From Gemmatimonadota bacterium (GTDB taxonomy: Bacteria; Gemmatimonadota; Gemmatimonadetes; Gemmatimonadales; GWC2-71-9): a stretch of DNA of 5,246 nucleotides. The translations under genes were made by a program, and so were the position numbers. Below, in pieces: positions 1 to 5,246 of this stretch. The number at the start of each line of letters is the position of its first letter. Within the stretch, counting starts at the first letter, position 1. The stretch covers positions 1 through 5,246 of the forward strand of contig JACPAP010000183.1 of assembly GCA_016180765.1 (NCBI GenBank), in the 5' to 3' direction. The notes below the pieces were generated by a model. That model ran no database searches, had not been told where the DNA came from, and worked only from the letters and a program-made list of their open reading frames with translations.

Positions 1-75
1 GGAGCGCGCGCCATGAAAACCGTGTCCGTCTGCGGCGCGCGCGTAACTGCCGCACGCGAGAGACGCACCCCACCC

Positions 76-120
76 TTCTGCTGCCTCTGCGGCTCCTGCA
101 TCCCCTGCCGCTTCTACCGC
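76..120 (+). repeat. Five imperfect 9-base tandem repeats, pattern YYCTGCNNC
   Basis: The units are TTCTGCTGC, CTCTGCGGC, TCCTGCATC, CCCTGCCGC and TTCTACCGC, placed end to end. The first four keep CTGC at positions 3-6 and all five end in C. The period is a multiple of three, so in the frame from base 13 it yields a regular C-x2-C-x2-C-x2-C series at residues 23, 26, 29 and 32. It may be a coding repeat or simply a low-complexity leader. Confidence 0.5.
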
Positions 121-154
121 TTTCGGAATAGGTTCTTCCGCTCCCCCGCAACAG

Positions 155-160
155 AGGAGG
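155..160 (+). promoter_or_regulatory. Ribosome binding site of yicC
   Basis: AGGAGG lies ten bases before the GTG at 171 and 22 bases before the ATG at 183. The spacing favours the GTG start. That choice also gives the N-terminus M-P-R-S-M-T-G-F-G, which matches the usual YicC family start. Confidence 0.75.
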
Positions 161-170
161 GCAGGGACCA

Positions 171-1046
171 GTGCCGCGCTCCATGACCGGCTTCGGAGCC
201 GCCGAGGGCTCCGTTTCGGGCGGGCGGCTGCAGATCGAAATCCGCTCCGTCAATCACCGGCACTTCAACCTCCAGCTCAAGGTGCCGGCCGAGCTCCTGC
301 CGCTGGAGGCGGAGGTGCGGGAGCGGCTACGTGCCCGGGTCGCCCGGGGGCACGTCACGGTCGCGGCCCGGTGGACCGAGGAGCCGGTTCGCGCGGGAGC
401 GCTGCGCCTCAACCTGGCGCGGGCGCGCGAGCTGGTAGACGCGGTGCGCGAGCTTCAGCGCACGCTGGACCTGCCGGGCGACGTGGATGTCGGTTGGATC
501 GTCCGGCAGCCGGACGTGTTGGGCGCCGAGCCCACGGCGGAGCCGGCGCTGGACGCCGCCCAAGTCCTGGGCATTCTCGACCGGGCGGCTGACGCCTTGC
601 AGGCCATGCGGGACACCGAGGGAGCGTCGTTGGTCCGCGAGTTGAGCGGTCACCTCGCGGCCCTCGAGGTCGCGTTGGGCCGGGTGGAGCGTCGGGCGCC
701 GGGCCGCCGGGTGGCCGACCGCGAGCGGCTGCGCCAAGCGGTAGCGACGCTGCTCGATGGGGGCAGGCTGGATGAAAGCCGATTGGCCCAGGAGATCGCG
801 CTCCTGGCGGAACGTCTCGACCTCGCCGAGGAGATCGCACGCCTCAAGACCCATCTGGCCGCGGCGCGCGCCGCGCTGGCCCAGCAGGACGCCGTGGGCC
901 GCCAGCTCGGGTTTCTCGGTCAGGAGATGCTGCGCGAGATCAACACCATCGGCTCCAAGGCGAACGATGCGGCCATCACCCAGGCCGTGATCCTGATGAA
1001 AGGCGAGCTGGAGAAGTTCCGAGAGCAAGTGGAGAACCTGGAGTGA
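171..1046 (+). CDS. yicC: YicC/YloC family endoribonuclease-like protein
   Basis: This 291-residue protein is a full-length member of the YicC/YloC family. E. coli YicC has been reported as an endoribonuclease acting on small RNAs such as RyhB, so a cytoplasmic role in RNA turnover is likely, though the substrate here is unknown. The N-terminal YicC domain covers about residues 4-160 and starts with the family signature S-M-T-G-F-G (4-9), followed by E-I-R-S-V-N-H-R (23-30). The C-terminal DUF1732 domain covers about 205-291. It carries E-R-L-D-L-A-E-E-I-x-R-L (214-225) and the highly conserved G-F-L-x-Q-E-M-x-R-E-I-N-T-I-G-S-K (247-263). The GTG start is chosen from the ribosome binding site at 155-160 and from family alignment; an ATG at 183 is the alternative. 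The stop codon overlaps the gmk start by four bases. Confidence 0.95.
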   Translation: MPRSMTGFGAAEGSVSGGRLQIEIRSVNHRHFNLQLKVPAELLPLEAEVRERLRARVARGHVTVAARWTEEPVRAGALRLNLARARELVDAVRELQRTLDLPGDVDVGWIVRQPDVLGAEPTAEPALDAAQVLGILDRAADALQAMRDTEGASLVRELSGHLAALEVALGRVERRAPGRRVADRERLRQAVATLLDGGRLDESRLAQEIALLAERLDLAEEIARLKTHLAAARAALAQQDAVGRQLGFLGQEMLREINTIGSKANDAAITQAVILMKGELEKFREQVENLE

Positions 1047-1708
1047 CGCCCTTCCTGCTGGTCCTGTCGTCTCCCTCGGGGGCGGGGAAGACCACGATCA
1101 CCAAGGCGTTGCTCGCGGCCCGGGACGACCTGGGCTTCAGCATTTCCGCCACCACCCGCCCGCCGCGGTCCAGCGAGGTGGACGGCGTGGACTATCATTT
1201 CCTGACGCCCGGCGAGTTCGAGCGGCGGCGCGCGGCAGGGGCATTCTTGGAGTGGGCGGAGTACGGCGGTCAGCGATACGGCACCCTGGTGTCGGAAGTA
1301 GAGCGCGTCCTGGCCCAGGGCCGTCACGTGATCCTCGACATCGAGGTCCAGGGGGCGCGGCAGCTGCGGGAGCGCCGGCCCGACGTTGTGAGTATCTTTC
1401 TGCTGCCGCCGTCGGTGGACGAGCTGGTGGCGCGGCTCGGCGGGCGGGGCACCGATCGGCCGGCCGGCCTGGAGCAACGGCTCCGGCGTGCGGTGGACGA
1501 GTTAGGCGAAGCCCATCACTACGACTATCTCGTCGTCAACGACGACCGCACCCAAGCGGTCGCCGAAGTGGCGGCGATCATTGACGCGGAAAGCCGGCGG
1601 ACCCGCCGGCAACAGGCGTCGTTGGAGCGAGTTCAGGCGTTGCGCCGCGGGCTGACCGAGCTGGTCGCCACCCTGTCGCGGCCGGCCGAACAGCAAGGAA
1701 AGGGCTGA
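1043..1708 (+). CDS. gmk: Guanylate kinase
   Basis: Guanylate kinase transfers phosphate from ATP to GMP or dGMP to give GDP or dGDP, an essential step in purine nucleotide supply and GMP recycling. The 221-residue protein has the P-loop S-S-P-S-G-A-G-K-T-T (9-18) and the GMP-binding segment S-A-T-T-R-P-P-R (35-42). It also has E70 in the F-L-E-W-A-E stretch, Y-G-T (79-81), D-I-E-V-Q-G-A (99-105), the lid arginines in R-L-G-G-R-G-T-D (131-138) and V-N-D-D (165-168). It is about 14 residues longer than the E. coli enzyme, mainly in a polar C-terminal helix. The GTG start overlaps the yicC stop as GTGA. A GGAG at 1031-1034 sits eight bases upstream of it and places the P-loop at the normal distance from the N-terminus. 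All key residues appear intact. Confidence 0.97.
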   Translation: MTPFLLVLSSPSGAGKTTITKALLAARDDLGFSISATTRPPRSSEVDGVDYHFLTPGEFERRRAAGAFLEWAEYGGQRYGTLVSEVERVLAQGRHVILDIEVQGARQLRERRPDVVSIFLLPPSVDELVARLGGRGTDRPAGLEQRLRRAVDELGEAHHYDYLVVNDDRTQAVAEVAAIIDAESRRTRRQQASLERVQALRRGLTELVATLSRPAEQQGKG

Positions 1709-1920
1709 TGCGGATCTATACCCCGACGGAACTTGCCCGGCGCGCGGGCAACAAGTATTTGGGCGTGCTGGTCGCCGCGAAGTTCGCGCGGTTCGTGAAC
1801 GATTTCCCCCGCGACCGCACCGTCGAGTTCGAAAAGAAGCTCACCACCCGGGCACTCGAGGAGCTGGCGTCCGGACGACTCACTTACCGACTGGTACGGC
1901 GGCGCCGGCACGAAGCGTGA
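1708..1920 (+). CDS. rpoZ: DNA-directed RNA polymerase omega subunit
   Basis: Omega is the small RNA polymerase subunit that chaperones beta-prime folding and assembly and in some bacteria helps form a ppGpp site. This 70-residue version is shorter than the roughly 90-residue E. coli protein, lacking its acidic tail and ending instead in a basic R-R-R-R-H-E-A. The core matches the family: G-N-K-Y (14-17), V-L-V-A-A-K-x-A-R (20-28), and K-K-L-T-T-R-A-L-E-E-L-A-S-G (43-56), corresponding to the conserved K-x-T-x-x-A-L-x-E-[IL]-x-x-G block. The ATG shares one base with the gmk stop (TGATG), and AAGGA at 1695-1699 lies eight bases upstream. The gmk-rpoZ neighbourhood is common in bacteria and supports the call. 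No spoT follows, unlike in E. coli. Confidence 0.92.
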   Translation: MRIYTPTELARRAGNKYLGVLVAAKFARFVNDFPRDRTVEFEKKLTTRALEELASGRLTYRLVRRRRHEA

Positions 1921-3110
1921 GGCTCGCGGGCCGGCGCGTCGTCCTGGGCGTCTCCGGCGGGATCGCGAGCTACAAGGCGTGCGTGCTGGCGCGGCGCCTC
2001 GCGGAAGCGGGCGCCCTGGTAGACGTGGTGTTGACGCAGGGCGGCGCGCAGTTCATCGGGCCGGTCACCTTTGAGGGGCTGACCGGCCGTCCCGTTCTCA
2101 CGTCGCTCTGGGATCGCGGCCCGGCCCTGGCTCACATCCGGTTGGCGCAGGACGCGGAGCTGATTGTCATCGCCCCCGCCACGGCCAACCTCATCGCCCG
2201 CGCGGCACAAGGCATGGCCGACGACCTGCTCACCGCTATCCTGCTCGCCCGAACCGTGCCGGTGCTGGTGGCGCCGGCCATGAACGATCGGATGTACGCC
2301 CACCCCGCCACCCAGCAGAACCTCGCCACGCTCCGAGAGCGGGGCTGGACCATGGTGGGGCCCGCGGTCGGTCAGCTGGCCGAGGGCCCCAGCGACCTGC
2401 CGGGCCGGATGAGCGAGCCGGAGGAGATCCTGGTGCAGGTCGAGCGCTTGTTGCGCGGGCCCCAGAGCCGCCTCCGGGGGAAGCGGGTGGTGGTGACGGC
2501 GGGTCCCACCCGAGAGGCGCTCGACCCGGTACGCGTGATCACCAATCGTTCGAGCGGGCGCATGGGATACGCCCTCGCCGAGGCGGCCTTCGCGCGGGGC
2601 GCGGCGGTGCTGCTGATCTCCGGGCCCACCACGCTGGCCCCGCCGCCCGGGATCGAGGTCCAGCGGGTCGAGAGCACGGAACAGCTCCAACAGGGCGTGG
2701 CCCGCGCGGTCAAGGACGCGGACGTGTTGATGATGGCGGCGGCGCCGGCGGATTTTCGCCCGGCGGCGAAGGGCCGCGAGAAGCGCGATCGGGCGGCAGG
2801 AAACACGACCCTGGCGCTCGAACCCACGCCCGACATCCTGGAGACCACCAAACCATTCCGGCGCAAGGGCGCCGTGATCGTGGGCTTCGCGTTCGAGACG
2901 GGGGAGAAGGCCGCGCGAGCCAAGCGCAAGCTGACGTCGAAGGGGCTGGACCTGTTGGTGGTGAACCGCGCCGACGAGCCCGGCGCCGGCGCCGAGGTGG
3001 AAACCAACCGCGTAACCCTGCTTTCCGCCAACGGGGAACGGGAGCTGCCGCTGATGAGCAAGCGGGATGTCGCGGAACAGGTGTGCGAGGCCGTGGAGGC
3101 GCTGTTGTGA
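1917..3110 (+). CDS. coaBC: Bifunctional phosphopantothenoylcysteine decarboxylase/phosphopantothenate-cysteine ligase
   Basis: CoaBC carries out two steps of coenzyme A synthesis. CoaB joins cysteine to CTP-activated 4'-phosphopantothenate, and the FMN-dependent CoaC domain decarboxylates the product to 4'-phosphopantetheine. The 397-residue length is normal. CoaC (about 5-180) shows the flavoprotein start G-V-S-G-G-I-A-S-Y-K (11-20), the catalytic histidine H73 in A-H-I-R-L, I-A-P-A-T-A-N (85-91), A-D-D-L-L (101-105) and P-A-M-N-D-R-M-Y (120-127). CoaB (about 187-397) shows V-T-A-G-P-T-R-E (193-200), D-P-V-R-V-I-T-N-R-S-S-G-R-M-G (203-217), A-D-F-R-P (278-282) and K289, which aligns with E. 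coli Lys289. The oddity is the CoaC flap, L-A-E-G-P-S-D-L-P-G-R-M (154-165). E. coli Dfp has Cys158 there, but this protein has Glu156 and one extra residue. GTG overlaps the rpoZ stop as GTGA with no clear ribosome binding site, suggesting coupled translation. Confidence 0.95.
   Translation: MRLAGRRVVLGVSGGIASYKACVLARRLAEAGALVDVVLTQGGAQFIGPVTFEGLTGRPVLTSLWDRGPALAHIRLAQDAELIVIAPATANLIARAAQGMADDLLTAILLARTVPVLVAPAMNDRMYAHPATQQNLATLRERGWTMVGPAVGQLAEGPSDLPGRMSEPEEILVQVERLLRGPQSRLRGKRVVVTAGPTREALDPVRVITNRSSGRMGYALAEAAFARGAAVLLISGPTTLAPPPGIEVQRVESTEQLQQGVARAVKDADVLMMAAAPADFRPAAKGREKRDRAAGNTTLALEPTPDILETTKPFRRKGAVIVGFAFETGEKAARAKRKLTSKGLDLLVVNRADEPGAGAEVETNRVTLLSANGERELPLMSKRDVAEQVCEAVEALL
3095..3099 (+). 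promoter_or_regulatory. Ribosome binding site of the uracil-DNA glycosylase gene
   Basis: GGAGG ends seven bases before the GTG at 3107, inside the end of coaBC. It supports 3107 rather than the earlier GTG at 3083 as the glycosylase start, and 3107 also gives the same GTGA overlap seen at two other junctions. Confidence 0.7.
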
Positions 3111-3994
3111 CCGACCCGCGGGAGCTGTTGGCGCGCTACCTCCAGCAGCGCGCGGCGATGGGCGAGAGTCCGCTGATCCTGGATGCGACGCCGGTGAAGG
3201 AGGCGCCGGGGCCAGCGCCGGCGAGCCCCGACGAGCACGGACCAGCGCAGCCGAGCACGGACCAACACCGAGGAGCGCAGACCAGCAGGGACAAGCCCGC
3301 TCAGCGCTCGGCCCCGCTCGCCCGCGTACGCCCGCGTTCGCCCGCCTCCAAGCCCGACTGGCGCCGCGGCGCACCGCCCATCCCCGCCACCGGCATCGTG
3401 GTCCCGGCGGCCGAGAAGGATCTCTTCAGCACCGACCCGCTCAGCAGCATGCAGCTGGAGGAGGTCGCCGCCGCCATCCGGCAATGCGCCAAATGCGTCT
3501 TGTGCCGGGAGCGCGCCAACGCGGTGCCCGGCGAGGGACCGGCCGACGCGCGGCTGGTGGTGGTGGGAGAAGGCCCCGGGGCCACCGAGGACGAGACCGG
3601 CCGGCCGTTCGTCGGGCGCGCGGGACAACTCTTGACGGAGATCCTGGCGGCCATCGAGCTTCCCCGGGAACGGGTATTCATCTGCAACGTGGTCAAGTGC
3701 CGGCCGCCCGACAACCGCAAGCCGCAGCAGGACGAGATCGACACCTGCGTTCCGTACCTGTACCGTCAGCTTGACCTGATCCGCCCCAAGGTCATCTTGG
3801 CGATGGGGAACACGGCGGCGGAGACGCTGCTCAACACCAGGCAGTCGCTGGGCTCGCTGCGCGGGCGCGTGCACCAGTTCCGCGGCGTTCCGCTGATCGT
3901 CACGTACCATCCGGCTGCGCTGTTGCGCAACCCGCACTGGAAGAAACCGACCTGGGATGACGTCCGTATCGCCCGCCAGCTCGTCGACGCGTAG
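3107..3994 (+). CDS. Family 4 uracil-DNA glycosylase, iron-sulfur type
   Basis: This enzyme should cut uracil from DNA after cytosine deamination or dUTP incorporation, starting base-excision repair. From the GTG at 3107 it has 295 residues, against about 200 for the compact Thermus enzyme. The catalytic domain is about 115-295. Motif 1 is G-E-G-P-G-A-T-E-D (154-162) followed by G-R-P-F-V-G-R-A-G (165-173), and motif 2 is H-P-A-A-L-L-R-N-P (268-276) with catalytic-type H268. Likely 4Fe-4S ligands are C127, C130, C198 and C214; C133 and C193 are extra nearby cysteines. N194 in C-N-V-V-K-C-R-P-P fits the conserved family asparagine. Residues 1-25 look like a short helix, and about 27-105 form a Pro/Ala/Arg/Ser-rich, probably disordered linker containing DNA repeats. 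GTG at 3083 would add eight residues but fits less well. The 3' end overlaps dnaB by 38 bases. Confidence 0.93.
   Translation: MTDPRELLARYLQQRAAMGESPLILDATPVKEAPGPAPASPDEHGPAQPSTDQHRGAQTSRDKPAQRSAPLARVRPRSPASKPDWRRGAPPIPATGIVVPAAEKDLFSTDPLSSMQLEEVAAAIRQCAKCVLCRERANAVPGEGPADARLVVVGEGPGATEDETGRPFVGRAGQLLTEILAAIELPRERVFICNVVKCRPPDNRKPQQDEIDTCVPYLYRQLDLIRPKVILAMGNTAAETLLNTRQSLGSLRGRVHQFRGVPLIVTYHPAALLRNPHWKKPTWDDVRIARQLVDA
3232..3291 (+). repeat. Three imperfect 20-base tandem repeats in the glycosylase linker
   Basis: The units start at 3232, 3252 and 3272. Units 1 and 2 share a perfect first 13 bases, including GAGCACGGACCA, and match at 16 of 20 positions. Unit 3 matches unit 1 at 13 of 20. 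Since 20 is not a multiple of three, successive copies are read in different frames and encode different peptides, all polar and disorder-prone. Confidence 0.65.
3315..3344 (+). repeat. Three 10-base tandem repeats, CGNNCGCCCG
   Basis: The consecutive units are CGCTCGCCCG, CGTACGCCCG and CGTTCGCCCG, differing only at positions 3-4. They encode the Arg/Pro/Ala part of the linker around residues 70-80 of the uracil-DNA glycosylase. Gain or loss of one unit would shift the reading frame. Confidence 0.7.
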
Positions 3995-5246
3995 CGCCGA
4001 GGGACCGCTCCCCGAGCGGCAGACGCCGTGGGACCCGACCGCAGAACAAGCCGTGTTGGGGGCCATGCTCATTGACGCGGATGCATCACTGAAGGCCGCC
4101 CAACTCCTCGATGAGACGTGCTTCTACCGCGACTCCCACCGTCGGATCTTCCGCGCGTTGTTAGGTCTCCTCGAGCACGGAGGTGTGATCGACCCCGTGG
4201 TGGTAAGAAGCGAGCTGGAGAAGAGGGGCGAGTTGGAGGCTTCGGGCGGCGATGAGTACATCGCCGTACTCATGCAGGCCGTACCTACAGCGGCTAACGT
4301 CGAATACCACTGCAAGCTCTTGCGCAACAAGGCCATCGCCCGAAGCCTGATCCACGTCGGGACATCGATCGTCCAGCGCGCATACGAAGGGAGAGAAGAC
4401 TCGGAAGATCAGCTGGACGCAGCTGAGCACACGATCTTTGAACTCTCGATGCAGCGTGGAACGCAGGAATTCGTTCGCATCAAGACGTTGCTCTGGGAGA
4501 CGATGGAGCGCATAGAAGCGCGCCATCGAGGCGAAGAATTGGTACAGGCTGTCAAGACGGGCTTTGTAGATTTGGACAACCTCATAGGAGGCTTTCAGAA
4601 TGGCGACCTTATCATCGTGGCAGCCCGCCCTTCCATGGGGAAGACCGCGCTCTGCTTGAACATAGCGGCGCACGTTGCTCTCGAGCATCAGGTTCCCATC
4701 GCGATCTTCTCGTTAGAGATGTCGCAAGAACAGCTCCTTGAGCGACTGCTGGCTGCGGAGGGGATAATAGACGTCGCGCGGCTACGAACGGGGAAGCTTC
4801 GAGATGAGGACTTCGTAAATATGTCGCGCGCCGCAGGCATACTCAGCTCAGCGCCAATCTGGATCGACGATTCGCCGATGCCCACGTTGCTTGAGCTACG
4901 GTCCAAAGCGCGCAGGCTAAAGGCAGAGCAGAAGGTGGGCTTGTTCATCATCGACTATCTGCAGCTGCTGAAGGGACCTTCTGACGCAGAAAACCGTCAG
5001 GCGGAGATCAGCTTCATCTCGAGATCCTTGAAGGCACTTGCCCGCGAGATCAAGACACCTGTCATCGCTCTTTCGCAGCTTTCTCGGGCGCCTGAGCAAC
5101 GTGGCGGCAACCGTCGTCCAATGCTGTCCGATCTGCGCGACTCTGGGTCCATTGAGCAAGACGCTGATCTCGTTCTGATGTTATACCGGTCCGAGATGTA
5201 CAGAGCCGTGCTCGACGACAAGGAGTTGAAGGAAGGGGTCGCCGAG
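3957..5246 (+). CDS. dnaB: Replicative DNA helicase DnaB, 3' end outside window
   Basis: DnaB is the hexameric 5'-3' helicase that unwinds DNA at the replication fork and binds primase. The window holds the first 430 codons without a stop. A Ser/Pro-rich tail (1-23) precedes the N-terminal domain (about 24-125), which starts P-W-D-P-T-A-E-Q-A-V-L-G-A-M-L. The RecA-like domain begins near T201-G-F and has Walker A, A-R-P-S-M-G-K-T (223-230), S-L-E-M-S (252-256) with E254, Walker B I-I-D-Y-L-Q-L-L (331-338), S-Q-L-S-R (373-377) with Q374, and S-D-L-R-D-S-G-S-I-E-Q-D-A-D (391-404). The sequence stops just before the usual A-K-Q-R-N-G region. The ATG at 3957 is the only usual start codon between the glycosylase end and the conserved domain; it overlaps that gene by 38 bases and has only a weak GGAAG at 3939-3943. 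The body is lower in GC than the other genes. No intein interrupts the visible motifs. Confidence 0.95.
   Translation, partial: MTSVSPASSSTRSAEGPLPERQTPWDPTAEQAVLGAMLIDADASLKAAQLLDETCFYRDSHRRIFRALLGLLEHGGVIDPVVVRSELEKRGELEASGGDEYIAVLMQAVPTAANVEYHCKLLRNKAIARSLIHVGTSIVQRAYEGREDSEDQLDAAEHTIFELSMQRGTQEFVRIKTLLWETMERIEARHRGEELVQAVKTGFVDLDNLIGGFQNGDLIIVAARPSMGKTALCLNIAAHVALEHQVPIAIFSLEMSQEQLLERLLAAEGIIDVARLRTGKLRDEDFVNMSRAAGILSSAPIWIDDSPMPTLLELRSKARRLKAEQKVGLFIIDYLQLLKGPSDAENRQAEISFISRSLKALAREIKTPVIALSQLSRAPEQRGGNRRPMLSDLRDSGSIEQDADLVLMLYRSEMYRAVLDDKELKEGVAE

Larger units (their letters stand above)
1..170 (+). other. Upstream region of yicC, no confident gene
   Basis: No gene is recognised here. 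A frame open from base 1 reads through an ATG at 13 to a TGA at 184-186, overlapping the yicC start. From the ATG it would encode 57 residues with cysteines at 7, 23, 24, 26, 29, 32 and 54. A GGAG at 1-4 lies eight bases before that ATG. A second frame stops at 14-16, giving an ATGA overlap with this ATG, and a third stops at 129-131, so the tail of an upstream gene may also lie here. The middle part (about 67-150) is pyrimidine-rich. I see no convincing sigma-70 type promoter, although an operon promoter could be present. Confidence 0.4.

Noticed and set aside
1..101. Minus-strand frame open from an ATG at 101 to the window edge, a possible divergent gene
   Set aside because: Only 33 codons are visible, with no family resemblance. 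It reads the purine-rich complement of the repeats, so it cannot be told from chance.
1459..1470. GGCCGGCCGGCC palindrome inside gmk
   Set aside because: It is explained by the Arg-Pro-Ala-Gly codons of the lid region in GC-rich DNA.
2982..2996. GGCGCC repeats forming a palindrome late in coaBC
   Set aside because: They encode Gly-Ala residues in frame within the CoaB domain and lack a following T-run, so a terminator or regulatory hairpin is not supported.
1884..3374. A 496-codon open frame on the minus strand
   Set aside because: It is antisense to coaBC and the glycosylase linker, and its composition and lack of domains mark it as a shadow frame.
3067..3774. A 235-codon + strand frame overlapping the end of coaBC and most of the glycosylase
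   Set aside because: The glycosylase frame carries all catalytic and cluster motifs. This one gives a low-complexity Gly/Arg/Ala product and has no recognisable domain.
2372..4072. A 566-codon open frame on the minus strand
   Set aside because: It lies opposite coaBC, the glycosylase and the dnaB start, which have clear family motifs. Its Arg/Ser/Ala/Pro-rich translation resembles no family and is typical of antisense frames in GC-rich DNA.
4623..4646. Possible intein at the DnaB Walker A site, a known insertion point
   Set aside because: The motif A-R-P-S-M-G-K-T is continuous, and the later motifs follow at normal spacing through residue 404.

Overview
The window is a tightly packed block of six housekeeping genes, all on the + strand, in very GC-rich DNA. 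The order is yicC (RNase-like protein), gmk (guanylate kinase), rpoZ (RNA polymerase omega), coaBC (coenzyme A synthesis), a family 4 uracil-DNA glycosylase, and dnaB (replicative helicase, cut by the window end). It is clearly bacterial. The small omega protein, the long arginine/proline-rich linker in the glycosylase and the gene order would suit Gemmatimonadota or a similar high-GC phylum. That placement is an inference from general familiarity, not from any search.

Layout: bases 1-170 lie upstream of yicC and hold no gene I can name. They contain a pyrimidine-rich stretch with five imperfect 9-base repeats and a small cysteine-rich reading frame of doubtful status, then a good ribosome binding site for yicC. 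From base 171 to the end there is no intergenic base. yicC/gmk, rpoZ/coaBC and coaBC/glycosylase each overlap by four bases (GTGA), gmk/rpoZ by one base (TGATG), and the glycosylase/dnaB pair by 38 bases. No terminator or internal promoter is visible, so the genes are probably one transcription unit with coupled translation.

The genes combine general growth functions: RNA turnover (YicC), GDP supply (Gmk), RNA polymerase assembly (omega), coenzyme A synthesis (CoaBC), removal of uracil from DNA (UDG) and fork unwinding (DnaB). From general knowledge, the first part matches the Bacillus order yloC-remA-gmk-rpoZ-coaBC-priA. Here remA is absent and UDG plus dnaB stand where priA would be.

Three points merit attention. 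The CoaC half of CoaBC lacks the active-site cysteine of the E. coli enzyme. The dnaB body is much less GC-rich than the genes before it and uses codons they avoid. The glycosylase linker is built from 20-base and 10-base repeats that are not multiples of three. I see no mobile element, CRISPR array, RNA gene or obviously new multi-gene system.
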